Shown in pieces: positions 27,374 through 36,117 of a stretch of DNA of 64,000 bases. A model generated the notes under the pieces. That model was not told the DNA's origin and made no database searches. It saw only the letters and a program-made list of their open reading frames with translations. Made by a program: the position numbers and the translations under genes. The DNA comes from Glycomyces artemisiae (GTDB lineage Bacteria; Actinomycetota; Actinomycetes; Mycobacteriales; Micromonosporaceae), in the NCBI RefSeq assembly GCF_003002955.1, contig NZ_PVTJ01000007.1:306438-370437 (forward strand). The letters run 5' to 3'. The first letter of the stretch is position 1; every line of letters begins with the position of its first letter.

Positions 27374-28501
27374 TCACCTGCGGCGCTCGACGCCCGCTTC
27401 GATGGCGGCGCGGTAGACCTCCAGGAGCCGGGCGGCGACCTCGGGCCAGTCGTAGCGCTTGACCCATTCGTTCGCGCGCTCCACATAGGCGCCTCGGAGG
27501 GCGGGTTCGTCGAGGAGGCGGGCGGCCTTCGCGGCGAGGTCGGCGGCGTCGCCGACGGCGAACAGCTCCCCCGCGCGGCCTTCGTCGAGGACCGCGGAGA
27601 ACGCCTCGATGTCGCTGGCGAGGACGCAGGTGCCCGCGGCCATGGCCTCGGTGAGGATCATGCCGAAGGATTCGCCGCCGGTGTTGGGGGCGACGTACAG
27701 GTCGACGCCGGCGAGCATGGAGGCCTTCTCCTCGTCGGAGACGGCGCCGAGGAAGCGGATGCGGCGGGCGATGTCGGGGTCGAGTCCGGCGACGGCGGCC
27801 TCGGGGTCGCCGCGGCCGACGACGACGAGGTGGAGGTCGGGGCGGTCGGCGGCGAGCGCGGCGAAGGCGTCGCGGAGGATCGGGAAGCCCTTGCGGGGCT
27901 CGGTGAAGCGGCCCATGAAGCCGATGGTGGGGCCGTCGGGGAGTCCGTCGAGGGGCGCGGCCTTGCGGTAGAAGGCGACGGGGACGCCGTTGGGGATCTC
28001 GACGGCGCCGCCGCCGAGGTGCTCCACCTGGACCTTCCTGGCGTAGGGGCTGACGGCGATGCGCGCGGAGAGGTTCTCCAGGACCAGCTGGGCCATGTGC
28101 TTCCCGGCGGCGAGGATGCGGGAGCGGGTCATCGCGGTGTGGAAGGTGGCGACGACGGGGCAGCGGGCGTTGAGGACGGCGAGGCACGCGAGGCTCGGGG
28201 TGAGCGGCTCGTGGACGTGGATGACGTCGAAGCCGCCTTCGTTGCACCACTTGCGGACCCGCGCCGCCGAGCGGGGGCCGAAGGCGAGGCGGGCGATGGA
28301 CCCGTTGTAGGGGACGGCGACGGCCTTCCCGCCGGGGACGACGAAGTCGGGCAGGCCCTCGGTCTCGGTGGCGGGCGCGAGCACGGACACGTCGTGCCCG
28401 GCGTCAATGAGGGTCTCGGCGAGGTCGCGGATGTGGAACTGGACGCCGCCGGGCACGTCGAAGGAGTAGGGGCTGACGATCCCGATCCGCAGGGTCCCCA
28501 T
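27374..28501 (-). CDS. pimA: Phosphatidylinositol alpha-mannosyltransferase PimA
   Basis: This GT-B, family GT4 glycosyltransferase of 375 residues catalyses the first mannosylation of phosphatidylinositol in PIM and lipoarabinomannan synthesis. Visible features are SPYSFDVPGGVQFHI at the N-terminus, VIHVHEPLTPSLA, FHTAMTRSR, GFMGRFTEPRKGFPIL opening the C-domain, and PNTGGESFGMILTEAMAAG containing the E-x7-E donor site. The ATG shares a TGATG with the acyltransferase stop, so translation is coupled. Context (pgsA, acyltransferase) supports PimA over other GT4 enzymes. Confidence 0.92.
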   Translation of the reverse strand: MGTLRIGIVSPYSFDVPGGVQFHIRDLAETLIDAGHDVSVLAPATETEGLPDFVVPGGKAVAVPYNGSIARLAFGPRSAARVRKWCNEGGFDVIHVHEPLTPSLACLAVLNARCPVVATFHTAMTRSRILAAGKHMAQLVLENLSARIAVSPYARKVQVEHLGGGAVEIPNGVPVAFYRKAAPLDGLPDGPTIGFMGRFTEPRKGFPILRDAFAALAADRPDLHLVVVGRGDPEAAVAGLDPDIARRIRFLGAVSDEEKASMLAGVDLYVAPNTGGESFGMILTEAMAAGTCVLASDIEAFSAVLDEGRAGELFAVGDAADLAAKAARLLDEPALRGAYVERANEWVKRYDWPEVAARLLEVYRAAIEAGVERRR

Positions 28502-29385
28502 CACGGCCTCGGCGGGAAGTCGGCGGTCCAGAACCGCTGGAGCATGTGCCAGTCGGCGGGGTGGGCGCGGATGCCCTCCTCGAACGCGTCGGCGACGCGC
28601 TGGGTGGTGGAGGCGAGGCGCTCGCGGAGGGTCCCGGAGCCGGTGTCGACGGGGCCGGAGATGTGGCAGACGGCCCGGTCGTCCTCGTAGTGGATGGCGG
28701 CGGTGAACAGCTCGACGCGGTTGCGGATCGCCAGGAGCGCCGGGCCCGACGGGAAGGTCGTGGCCTCGCCGAAGAACTTCACCTCGGTGCCCGAGCGGCC
28801 CAGGTCGCGGTCGGCGACGAGGGCCACCACATGCCCGGCGTCGAGTGCTTCCCCAAGGGCCGCTTGGGGGTTGCGGTCGCCGCCGGAGGCCGGGACGATC
28901 GTCATGCCGAGGGACTCGCGGTATTCGAGGAACCGGCGGTAGACCCCTTCGGGCTTGAGGCGCTCGGCGACGGTGGTGAGCGGGTCGCCGGAGATGCGCG
29001 GCACCCAGGCCCCGGCGAGGTCCCAGTTCCCGCAGTGCGGCAGGGCCACGATCGAGCCGAGGCCCTGCCGGGCGCGTTCGTGGACGGGCTCGAAGCCGTT
29101 CATCTCGAAGCGGCGCAGCAGGTGCTCGTCGCTCATCGACGGGAGGCGGAACGCCTCGATCCAGTAGCGCGCGTACGAGCGCATCGCGTCCCGGACCAGG
29201 TCCTCGCCCGGCTCGCCGCCGACGACGCGGGCGAGGTTGCGGCGCAGCTGCTGCACGCCGCGGCCGTTCTTGCGGGCGGCGCGGTCGGCGAAGCGGCGGC
29301 TCAGGGCGTAGGCGGCGGACTCGGGCATGAGCCGCACGCCCCGCCAGGCCGCCAGGTAGGCCAGCTCGGTGAGGCGCTCAGGCAT
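28501..29385 (-). CDS. Phosphatidylinositol mannoside acyltransferase (PatA, Rv2611c-like)
   Basis: The 294-residue protein belongs to the HtrB/LpxL-like lysophospholipid acyltransferase superfamily. The catalytic His-x4-Asp is in LPHCGNWDLAG near residue 115, and the second motif is in VALVADRDLGRSGTEVKFFGE with FPSGPALLA. In mycobacteria the homologue acylates the mannose added by PimA. Its start overlaps the pgsA end by 8 bases and its stop overlaps pimA, so pgsA-acyltransferase-pimA form one tightly coupled unit. Confidence 0.92.
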   Translation of the reverse strand: MPERLTELAYLAAWRGVRLMPESAAYALSRRFADRAARKNGRGVQQLRRNLARVVGGEPGEDLVRDAMRSYARYWIEAFRLPSMSDEHLLRRFEMNGFEPVHERARQGLGSIVALPHCGNWDLAGAWVPRISGDPLTTVAERLKPEGVYRRFLEYRESLGMTIVPASGGDRNPQAALGEALDAGHVVALVADRDLGRSGTEVKFFGEATTFPSGPALLAIRNRVELFTAAIHYEDDRAVCHISGPVDTGSGTLRERLASTTQRVADAFEEGIRAHPADWHMLQRFWTADFPPRP

Positions 29386-30007
29386 CGACGGGCTCCTCGC
29401 TCGCGGCGAGGGCCGCGTGGGAGTGGACGAGCCGCTGCACGACAGTGATCGTGGAGAGCACCGCGAGCAGGCCCAGGCCCGCTTCCAGGGCGAACGGGAC
29501 GCGGAAGACCTCGACGAGGACGGCGAGCCCGGCGATGATGAGCCGCTCGGGGCGCTCGACGATGCCGACGTTGCACTCCGCGCCGAGGCTCTCGGCGCGG
29601 GCCTTCACGTACGACACGAGCTGGGAGACGACCACGGTGGTCAGCGCCAGCGCGGCGCCGAGGTAGCGGTCCTCGGCGAGCAGGTAGTAGGCGAGGCCCG
29701 CGAAGATCGCGCCGTCGGCGAGGCGGTCGCACGTCGAGTCGAGGAGCGCGCCGAAGCGGCTGGAGGTGCCCTTGACCCGGGCGATGGCGCCGTCGAGCAT
29801 GTCGGTGAGCACGGACAGGCCGACGACGATGAGCCCGGCGAGCAGGTGGCCCTGCGACAGCAGCAGGACGGCGGCGGCGACCACGAGGGCGGTCCCGGCG
29901 ACGGTGACGGCGTTGGCGGACACGCCGACGCGGATGAGGAGCCTCGCGGCGGCGTCGACGTAGCGGCGCACGCCCGCTCGGCCGGAGGTCCGAAGGAACT
30001 TCGCCAT
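29378..30007 (-). CDS. pgsA: CDP-alcohol phosphatidyltransferase (phosphatidylinositol phosphate synthase)
   Basis: This 209-residue membrane enzyme has six predicted helices and the CDP-alcohol phosphotransferase signature DxxDGxxARxxxxxxxxGxxxDxxxD, seen as DMLDGAIAR followed by RFGALLDSTCDR near residues 70-95. In actinobacteria the pgsA next to pimA makes phosphatidylinositol phosphate from CDP-diacylglycerol and inositol phosphate, feeding PIM synthesis. ATG at 30007 was chosen because AGGAG is just upstream; the frame extends 45 bases further without a site. Confidence 0.92.
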   Translation of the reverse strand: MAKFLRTSGRAGVRRYVDAAARLLIRVGVSANAVTVAGTALVVAAAVLLLSQGHLLAGLIVVGLSVLTDMLDGAIARVKGTSSRFGALLDSTCDRLADGAIFAGLAYYLLAEDRYLGAALALTTVVVSQLVSYVKARAESLGAECNVGIVERPERLIIAGLAVLVEVFRVPFALEAGLGLLAVLSTITVVQRLVHSHAALAASEEPVDA

Positions 30008-30063
30008 GGTCTCCTGATTTTCTCGGCAGCGCCCAAGTGGGTGTTCGGGCAAGTGGGTGCGGT

Positions 30064-30085
30064 CCGCTCCGGCCGGCCGGAGCGG
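30064..30085. terminator. Palindromic hairpin after the HIT gene
   Basis: CCGCTCCGGCC and its complement form a 22-base perfect palindrome in the 112-base gap between the HIT gene and pgsA. It probably ends the HIT transcript. Confidence 0.55.
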
Positions 30086-30119
30086 GGCTGTGCCTTTGAC
30101 TCTAACCGTGCCCGGCCGG

Positions 30120-30659
30120 TCACACCCGCTCCCATGCGGCCGCCAGTTGCTCCCGGGTGTCCGAGAGGTACTGCGGGAGGGTCTTGGTGCGGCCGATGAT
30201 CGGCATGAAGTTCGCGTCGCCGCCCCAGCGGGGGACGACGTGCTGGTGCAGGTGCCCGGCGATGCCGGCGCCCGCGACCTGGCCCTGGTTCATGCCGATG
30301 TTGAACCCGTGCGCGCCGATCGCCGAGCGCAGGACCGTCATGACCCGCTGGGTGAGCGCGCCCATCTCGGCGACCTCCTCGGCGTCGAGGTCGGTGTAGT
30401 CGGGGACGTGCCGGAACGGGACGACCATGACGTGCCCGGAGTTGTACGGGTACTTGTTCAGCACCACGAACATCGTCTGCCCGCGGGCGACGATGTTGCC
30501 CTCGGCGTCACCCTGCTTGGCGATCTCGCAGAACGGGCAGCCCTCGATGTCGGCGTCGTCGCCGGTGGGCTTGCCCTCCCCCTGGATGTAGGCCATCCGG
30601 TGCGGCGTCCACAGCCGCTCGTACCCGTCGGGGACGCCTGGTCCTTCGCGCTGTTCCAC
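30120..30659 (-). CDS. HIT-family hydrolase/AP4A phosphorylase-like protein
   Basis: The 179-residue protein has a zinc-type CPFCEIAKQ motif near residue 41, NKYPYNSGHVMVVPFRHV, and the histidine triad HLHQHVVPRWGGDANF. The last block and the gene position match mycobacterial Rv2613c, reported as a diadenosine tetraphosphate phosphorylase. The GTG at 30659 has no ribosome binding site but TAGGAT lies 6 bases upstream, so the message is likely leaderless. The divergent antiporter gene starts 81 bases away. Confidence 0.9.
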   Translation of the reverse strand: MEQREGPGVPDGYERLWTPHRMAYIQGEGKPTGDDADIEGCPFCEIAKQGDAEGNIVARGQTMFVVLNKYPYNSGHVMVVPFRHVPDYTDLDAEEVAEMGALTQRVMTVLRSAIGAHGFNIGMNQGQVAGAGIAGHLHQHVVPRWGGDANFMPIIGRTKTLPQYLSDTREQLAAAWERV

Positions 30660-30665
30660 GGGACG

Positions 30666-30734
30666 ATCCTAGGCCACTGCGATGGAAAGCGGTAACGCGA
30701 CGAAACGCCCGGGACACTCCACCTCGGATAAGCT
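30666..30734. promoter_or_regulatory. Divergent pair of leaderless -10 boxes
   Basis: TAGGAT (minus strand, 30671-30666) serves the HIT gene and TAAGCT (plus strand, 30729-30734) serves the antiporter. Each is exactly 6 bases from its start codon. The whole intergenic space is 81 bases. Confidence 0.55.
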
Positions 30735-30740
30735 CCGATC

Positions 30741-32234
30741 GTGACGTTGCCCCAGCTGTACCTAGTCGTGCTCATCGGCTGCGTCACCGTGCTCGTGTCC
30801 ATCGCGGCGATCCGCGCCACCCACCGGCTCGGGCTGCCCGCGCTGCTGGTGTTCCTCGGGGCCGGGATGGTCCTCGGCGAGGACGGCGTGGGCATCCCGT
30901 TCGAGGACTTCGAGCTCGCGCAGGTGCTGGGGACGTTCGCGCTGGCGCTCATCCTCATCGAGGGCGGCCTGTCGACCAGGTGGCGGGCCATCTCGGGGCA
31001 GCTCGCGCCCGCGTCGATGCTCGCGACGGTGGGCGTGGGCGTCTCGGTGACGGTGACCGCGCTCGGGGCGCACTTCCTGCTGGGGTTCGCGTGGCAGACC
31101 GCGCTGGTCATGGGCGCGGTCGTGGCGTCCACGGACGCGGCGGCGGTGTTCTCGGAGCTGCGCGGCATCGGACTCCCGAAGCGGCTCAGCGGGACCCTGG
31201 AGGCCGAGTCGGGGTTCAACGACGCACCCGCGGTGATCCTGGTGCTCGCGTTCTCCGCGGCCGAGGGCCTGCCGAACACGTTCGAGCTGCTGGGGCTGCT
31301 CGTGTGGGAGCTGGCCGCCGGTTCGGTCATCGGGCTCGCGGTGGGCGCGGGCGGGGCGTGGCTGCTGCGGCGCCTCGCGCTCCCGGTGTCGGGCCTCTAC
31401 CCGCTGGCGGTGTTCAGCCTGGGGATGGCGGCGTTCGCGGCGGCGGGGACGCTGCACGCGTCGGGGTTCATCGCCGCGTACCTCGCGGCGCTGGTCCTGG
31501 GGAACTCGCGGCTGCCGCACCGGGCCGCGACGCAGTCGTTCGCGTCGGGCCTCGGCTGGGTCGCGCAGCTCGGCATGTTCGTCATGCTCGGGCTCCTCGC
31601 GTCCCCGGAGAACCTGCTGCGCATGCTCGTCCCGGCGCTCGTCCTCGGCGCGGTCCTGACGCTCGTGGCGCGGCCGGTGTCGGTGTGGCTGTCGCTCATC
31701 CCGTTCCGGTTCTCCGGCCGGGAGAAGACGCTCCTGTCGTGGGCGGGCCTGCGCGGGGCCGTGCCCATCATGCTCGCCACGATCCCGCAGTCCGAGCACC
31801 TGCCCGGGTCGCAGTCGCTGTGGGACCTCGTGTTCATCCTCGTGGTCGTGTTCACCCTGTTCCAGGGGCCGACCCTGCCGTGGGCCGCGAAGCGCCTCGG
31901 CCTCGCCCAGACCGGTGTCGTGCAGGAAGTGGACATCGAGACCGCGCCGCTCGACGCCGTGGACGGCGAGGTCCTCACCATCACCGTCCCCAAGGGATCG
32001 GGGCTCGCGGGCATCCGCATCTTCGAGCTGCGGCTCCCCGAGGGCTCCGCCATCGCAGGGGTGGTGCGCGTCGACCGGCTCTTCGTGCCCGCCAAAGCAG
32101 ACCGGCTCCGCTCCGGCGACCAGCTCATCGTCGTCACCACCCCGAAGCTCCGCGAGGCCACCGAGCAGCGCCTCACCGCCCTCGCAAGAGCCGGACGCCT
32201 CGCCCGCTGGCTCGGCGAGACCGGAAAGGACTGA
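30741..32234 (+). CDS. CPA1-family cation/proton antiporter with C-terminal TrkA-C domain (NhaP2/CvrA-like)
   Basis: The 497-residue protein has about 12-13 membrane helices. Family marks are a GxxLGEDG loop (GMVLGEDGVGI), LILIEGGLSTRW, VVASTDAAAVFSELRG, and LEAESGFNDAPAVILV, the ND-type ion-binding motif. After residue about 400 comes a soluble TrkA-C/RCK-C domain (VEIDTAP-like start, ITVPKGSGLAGIRIFELRLPEGSAI, SGDQLIVVTTP). Such proteins export K+ or Na+ and can be gated by nucleotides at the soluble domain. The GTG start appears leaderless. It ends 2 bases before the stop of the convergent gene. Confidence 0.88.
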   Translation: MTLPQLYLVVLIGCVTVLVSIAAIRATHRLGLPALLVFLGAGMVLGEDGVGIPFEDFELAQVLGTFALALILIEGGLSTRWRAISGQLAPASMLATVGVGVSVTVTALGAHFLLGFAWQTALVMGAVVASTDAAAVFSELRGIGLPKRLSGTLEAESGFNDAPAVILVLAFSAAEGLPNTFELLGLLVWELAAGSVIGLAVGAGGAWLLRRLALPVSGLYPLAVFSLGMAAFAAAGTLHASGFIAAYLAALVLGNSRLPHRAATQSFASGLGWVAQLGMFVMLGLLASPENLLRMLVPALVLGAVLTLVARPVSVWLSLIPFRFSGREKTLLSWAGLRGAVPIMLATIPQSEHLPGSQSLWDLVFILVVVFTLFQGPTLPWAAKRLGLAQTGVVQEVDIETAPLDAVDGEVLTITVPKGSGLAGIRIFELRLPEGSAIAGVVRVDRLFVPAKADRLRSGDQLIVVTTPKLREATEQRLTALARAGRLARWLGETGKD

Positions 32235-32236
32235 CG

Positions 32237-33016
32237 TTAGACGTCGCACTCGCAGCGGCCCTCGTAGTGGGCGCGGAGGCTGTGGGCGTCGTGCCAGAGG
32301 TGGTTGAACCGGTCGCGCAGCGGCCCGGCGGCGAGGTTGCGGGAGTTGACGTGCAGCGCCCAGAACTCGTCCTCGGCGCCCGACAGCACGAAGTAGAACT
32401 CCTCGTCGTCGATGAGGATCATGCTGTACGAGTCGGTGTTGTGCATCGGCATCCACGTGAGGACCTTGGCGAGGTAGTTGAAGCCGCCCGCCTCGGCCGC
32501 CGCGACGTATTGGAGCTGCTGCTCGCCGAAGAGGCGCCCGGTGGTCATGGGCTCGGCCGCGGTGCCGTTGGACATGATGCGGCGGAACACGTGCCGGGAG
32601 TCGCTGCGGGCCCATTCGAAGCACGCCTCCAGGTGCCGCTCGAACTCCGCGCGGGGCGCGTTCTCCCTGAACTGGCGGATGTAGCTGACCCACACGGACT
32701 CGCGGGCGCGGGCCACCGAGCCGCGCACGTCGGCGTAGAAGTCGGTGTCGTTGCGGTAGATGCGGGCGTTGTTAGAGCCGAAGTGGCGGATCTCGTCGCG
32801 GAGCCGGTCGACGTCGTCGAAGCGGCGGCGCATCTGGTCGACCGAGGCGAGTGCGAACGCGTTCGCGGCCAGCAGCAGCGGGACCGCCAGCGCGAGGCTG
32901 AAGAACAGCTGGTTCAGCAGCGCCGCGACCGCGACGACCGGGACGCCCGCGATCAGCCCGAAGTAGAGGACCCGGCGGGTCCATTTCGCCAGCAGTCCGC
33001 TCGTGTCGATGTTCAT
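32237..33016 (-). CDS. Membrane protein with possible phospholipase D-like cytoplasmic domain
   Basis: The 259-residue protein has two closely spaced N-terminal membrane helices (about 15-55) and a cytoplasmic domain. That domain has a VWVSYIRQFRENAPR strand-helix, SRHVFRRIMSNG, and a C-terminal block SYSMILIDDEEFYFVLSG then LHVNSRNLAAGPLRDRFNHLWHDAHSL. The strand order and the late F..LW..A motif recall PLD-superfamily domains without HxK motifs. This is a weak structural impression, so function stays open. GGAAGGGGAG precedes the ATG. Confidence 0.65.
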   Translation of the reverse strand: MNIDTSGLLAKWTRRVLYFGLIAGVPVVAVAALLNQLFFSLALAVPLLLAANAFALASVDQMRRRFDDVDRLRDEIRHFGSNNARIYRNDTDFYADVRGSVARARESVWVSYIRQFRENAPRAEFERHLEACFEWARSDSRHVFRRIMSNGTAAEPMTTGRLFGEQQLQYVAAAEAGGFNYLAKVLTWMPMHNTDSYSMILIDDEEFYFVLSGAEDEFWALHVNSRNLAAGPLRDRFNHLWHDAHSLRAHYEGRCECDV

Positions 33017-33158
33017 CGCACTCCCCTTCCGGCCGTAGAGGATCAGACGCCGCGGCCGGTCCGGCACGAGACGTCATCACTCAGCGTGCCAGAGTCCGTC
33101 CGCTGAAGTGAGCGGCCGCGGACGCGGCCCGCACGCGCGGTTTCGGAGCGGAATGCCA

Positions 33159-33192
33159 AGGAGCGCAACCGATCTGCATCGGTTGCGCTCCT
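33159..33192 (-). terminator. Hairpin terminator of thrS (distal)
   Basis: A 15-base perfect stem (AGGAGCGCAACCGAT and complement) with loop CTGC lies about 50 bases past the thrS stop. It is the second of two hairpins in series. Confidence 0.7.
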
Positions 33193-33210
33193 GAACTGCT
33201 GCGGCGGCCG

Positions 33211-33232
33211 CGGTGTCGCATTCGCGACACCG
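33211..33232 (-). terminator. Hairpin terminator of thrS (proximal)
   Basis: GGTGTCGC/GCGACACC arms close an ATTC loop 13 bases after the thrS stop. Confidence 0.6.
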
Positions 33233-33244
33233 GGCGTTCCCGGT

Positions 33245-35281
33245 CTACTCCGCGGCGTCCCCGCCCGCGGGTTCGGCTGCGGCCGAAGGGCCTTCGTTGA
33301 CACGCGAGCGGACGACCTCGGCGACGTGGGCGACCGCCTCGTCGGCGGGCACGCCGTTGCGCTGGGAGCCGTCGCGGTAGCGGAAGGACACGGTCCCGGC
33401 GTTCTGGTCGTCGTCGCCGGCGATGATCATGAACGGGATCTTCTGGAGCTGCGCGTTGCGGACCTTCTTCTGCATCCGGTCGTCCGAGTGGTCGACCTCG
33501 GCGCGCAGGCCCTCCGCGCGCAGGCGCGACACGAAGGCCTCCAGGTAGTCCGCGTTCTCGTCGCGCACGGGGATGCCGACGGCCTGGACCGGCGCGAGCC
33601 ACGCCGGGAAGGCGCCCGCATAGTGCTCGGTGAGGACCCCGAAGAACCGCTCGATCGAGCCGAACAGCGCCCGGTGGATCATGACCGGCTGCTTGCGGGT
33701 GCCGTCGTCCGCGGAGTACTCCAGGTGGAAGCGCGCGGGCTGGTTGAAGTCGAGCTGGATGGTCGACATCTGCCAGGTGCGGCCGATCGCGTCCTTCGCC
33801 TGCACGGAGATCTTCGGGCCGTAGAAGGCCGCCCCGCCCGGGTCCGGAACCAGGTCGAGGCCCGACTCCTCGGCGACCTGCCGCAGGACCGCGGTGGCCT
33901 CCTCCCACTGGGCGTCGTCGCCGATGAACTTGTCGGAGTCGCCCTTGGTGGACAGCTCCAGGTAGAAGTCGTTCAGGCCGTAGTCGCGCAGCAGCTGGAG
34001 CACGAACTCCAGGAGGCTCCGGATCTCGCCGGGCGCCTGCTCCTGGGTGCAGTAGATGTGCGCGTCGTCCTGGGTCAGGCCGCGCACGCGGGTGAGGCCC
34101 TGGACCACGCCGGACTTCTCGTACCGGTACACGGTCCCGAACTCCGACAGGCGCAGCGGCAGCTCCCGGTAGGAGCGCCCGCGCGAGCGGTAGATCAGGT
34201 TGTGCATCGGGCAGTTCATGGCCTTGAGGTAGTAGTTCGCGCCTTCGAGCTCGATCGGCGGGAACATGCCCTCGTCGTAGTGCGGCAGGTGCCCCGAGGT
34301 GTGGAACAGCTGCTCCTTGGTGATGTGCGGGGTGTTCACCAGCTCGTACCCGGCCTCGCGCTGGCGCTCGCGCAGGTAGGACTCCATCTCGTAGCGGATG
34401 ATGCCGCCCTTGGGGTGGAACACCGGCAGGCCCGGGCCGATCTCGTCGGGGAACGAGAACAGGTCGAGCTGCTGGCCGAGCTTGCGGTGGTCGCGCTTCT
34501 CGGCCTCGGCGAGGCGCGCGAGGTAGTCCTTCTGCTCCTGGACGGTGGGCCACGCGGTGCCGTAGATGCGCTGGAGCTGCGGGTTCTTCTCGGAGCCCAT
34601 CCAGTACGCGGCGGCCGAGCGCATGAGCTTGACGGCGCCGATGAGCCTGGTCGAGGGCAGGTGCGGGCCGCGGCAGAGGTCGGACCAGACCTTCTCGCCG
34701 GTGCGGTCGCGGTTGTCGTAGGCGGTGAGCTCGCCGCCGCCGACCTCCATGACCTCGTCGGCGTCGGTGCCCTCGCCCTTGGTGTCGATGAGTTCGAGCT
34801 TGTAGGGCTCGTTCGCGAGCTCGGCGCGGGCCTCGTCGAGCGAGGCGTACTTGCGGCGGTGGAAAGTCTGCCCCTGCTTGATGATCTGGAGCATGCGCTT
34901 CTCGACGGCCTTGAGGTCGTCGGGGTTGAACGGCTCGGCGACGTCGAAGTCGTAGTAGAAGCCGTCGGTGATCGGCGGGCCGATGCCGAGCTTGGCCTCG
35001 TGGAGCTCCTGGACGGCCTGGGCCATGACGTGCGCGGCCGAGTGGCGCAGCACGTTGAGCCCGTCGGGGCTGTTCAGCGGGACGGGCTCGACCTTCGCGT
35101 CGGTCTCCGGGGCCCACGAGAGGTCGCGGAGCTGGCCTTCGGCGTCGCGGAGGACGACGATGGCGTTCGGGCCCGCGACGGGCAGGCCGGCCTCGGCCAC
35201 CGCGTCGGCACCGGTCGTGCCGGCCGTCACCCAGAGGGGTTCGACGACGACTGGACTCTGGTTCGGTGCTGCGGAAGCCAC
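33245..35281 (-). CDS. thrS: Threonyl-tRNA synthetase
   Basis: The 678-residue class II synthetase has an N-terminal TGS-like domain (to about 70) and an editing-associated domain with [13 protein letters not shown] and the zinc-like Cys/His set around [11 protein letters not shown]. The catalytic core contains [29 protein letters not shown] (zinc Cys), [20 protein letters not shown] and the [14 protein letters not shown] motif 3, followed by an anticodon-binding domain. GTG at 35281 was chosen because AGGAG is directly upstream; an ATG 12 bases earlier overlaps that site. Confidence 0.97.
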   Translation of the reverse strand: MASAAPNQSPVVVEPLWVTAGTTGADAVAEAGLPVAGPNAIVVLRDAEGQLRDLSWAPETDAKVEPVPLNSPDGLNVLRHSAAHVMAQAVQELHEAKLGIGPPITDGFYYDFDVAEPFNPDDLKAVEKRMLQIIKQGQTFHRRKYASLDEARAELANEPYKLELIDTKGEGTDADEVMEVGGGELTAYDNRDRTGEKVWSDLCRGPHLPSTRLIGAVKLMRSAAAYWMGSEKNPQLQRIYGTAWPTVQEQKDYLARLAEAEKRDHRKLGQQLDLFSFPDEIGPGLPVFHPKGGIIRYEMESYLRERQREAGYELVNTPHITKEQLFHTSGHLPHYDEGMFPPIELEGANYYLKAMNCPMHNLIYRSRGRSYRELPLRLSEFGTVYRYEKSGVVQGLTRVRGLTQDDAHIYCTQEQAPGEIRSLLEFVLQLLRDYGLNDFYLELSTKGDSDKFIGDDAQWEEATAVLRQVAEESGLDLVPDPGGAAFYGPKISVQAKDAIGRTWQMSTIQLDFNQPARFHLEYSADDGTRKQPVMIHRALFGSIERFFGVLTEHYAGAFPAWLAPVQAVGIPVRDENADYLEAFVSRLRAEGLRAEVDHSDDRMQKKVRNAQLQKIPFMIIAGDDDQNAGTVSFRYRDGSQRNGVPADEAVAHVAEVVRSRVNEGPSAAAEPAGGDAAE

Positions 35282-35433
35282 GGTTCTCCTCATGGAATGG
35301 GAATGGGCCGGTCGAGCGGCCGGCGCTTGACGTTCGGGTCCATGGTAGTCGCCGCCCGGGGGCGCGATCGAGCCCATTACCGGCGGGTGAGGCATGTCGG
35401 CGGGGCGTGTGCGGGGAAACTCCGGGATCGGAC

Positions 35434-35465
35434 TTGACCTTGGTCCCGGCACCGGGGTTTACCGT
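35434..35465 (+). promoter_or_regulatory. MerR-type promoter/operator
   Basis: TTGACC (35434-35439) and TACCGT (35460-35465) are 20 bases apart (19 if TTACCG is taken as the -10), wider than the usual 17. MerR-family activators act on such over-long spacers. The -10 box ends 6 bases before the merR ATG, so the message is likely leaderless and autoregulated. A partial dyad (CCCGG-CA-CCGGG) sits in the spacer. Confidence 0.6.
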
Positions 35466-35471
35466 CGTTCC

Positions 35472-35906
35472 ATGACCACCGCGACAGCACCGTTGACCGT
35501 GGGCCGTCTCGCCGAGGCGGCGGGCGTGACCACCGACGCCATCCGCCACTGGGAGCGCGAGGGCCTGTTCCCCGCGCCCGAGCGCAGCGCCGCCGGGTAC
35601 CGGCGCTACGGGCCCGCCGAGCTGGACCGCGCCCGCTTCATCCGCGCGTGCCAGCGCGCCGGGCTGCGCCTGGCCGACATCGGTGATCTCCTGGCGGTGC
35701 GCGACACGGGCGCGTGCCCGTGCGAGCCCGCCGGGTCGCACCTGGAGCGGCGCATCGCGGAGGTGACGGCGGAGATCGCGCGCTTGGAGTCGCTGCGCTC
35801 GCAGCTGACGGCGATGCTCGGCGCGGTGGAGGCGGGCACGTGCGAGGGCCCGCTGCCCGAGAACTGGTGTCCCCCGAGAGCGGTCGATGGAGGTGAATGC
35901 GAGTGA
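35472..35906 (+). CDS. MerR-family metal-responsive regulator
   Basis: The 144-residue protein has a MerR winged-helix N-terminus (LTVGRLAEAAGVTTDAIRHWEREG, then GYRRY), the dimerisation helix (LERRIAEVTAEIARLESLRSQL), and a C-terminal metal loop. Candidate ligands are Cys82 and Cys84 in GACPCEP, His90, Cys124, Cys133 and Cys143. The nine-residue Cys124-Cys133 gap equals that of PbrR-type sensors, so a soft divalent metal (Cd, Pb, Zn) is likely; the identity is inference. The next gene, a tiny Cys-rich peptide, overlaps its stop codon and is probably the effector. Confidence 0.85.
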   Translation: MTTATAPLTVGRLAEAAGVTTDAIRHWEREGLFPAPERSAAGYRRYGPAELDRARFIRACQRAGLRLADIGDLLAVRDTGACPCEPAGSHLERRIAEVTAEIARLESLRSQLTAMLGAVEAGTCEGPLPENWCPPRAVDGGECE

Positions 35907-35995
35907 TGATGAGCGACGAGTGCTGCAACTGCTGCAACGACGACGCCTGCAAGTGCGCGGGCGAGGACTGCTGCCACGGCTGCTGCGAGAAGTAG
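35906..35995 (+). CDS. 29-residue, 10-cysteine metallothionein-like peptide
   Basis: This very short gene encodes 29 residues with 10 Cys and 1 His: a DECCNCC cluster, then ACKC, then DCCHGCC before a C-terminal Glu-Lys. The spacing of paired and CxC cysteines is that of a metallothionein. The ATG shares a TGATG with the merR stop, and a near-perfect Shine-Dalgarno sequence, GGAGGTGA (35889-35896), lies 9 bases upstream. A strong hairpin follows 12 bases after the stop. GTG at 35903 or ATG at 35909 are alternative starts. I know of no named family; metal binding is inferred from composition and the coupled MerR sensor. Confidence 0.75.
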   Translation: MMSDECCNCCNDDACKCAGEDCCHGCCEK

Positions 35996-36007
35996 CCCGC
36001 ACGCGAA

Positions 36008-36039
36008 CCGAGGCCGGACCCGTTCGGGTCCGGCCTCGG
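36008..36039 (+). terminator. Terminator of the merR-metallothionein-like operon
   Basis: A 15-base perfect stem (CCGAGGCCGGACCCG and complement) closes a TT loop immediately after the small Cys-rich gene, which supports that gene as the real end of the operon. Confidence 0.8.
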
Positions 36040-36117
36040 GCGTGTCTCGGCGGTTCTGCGCGAATCGGGCGTTCGCAGGCGCCCCCGGCTTCGATGGTGC
36101 CCGCCGGGTCCGACAGC

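Noticed and set aside
35293..35452. Upstream extension of thrS to 35452
   Set aside because: The added residues are low-complexity and the only ribosome binding site lies directly before the GTG at 35281.
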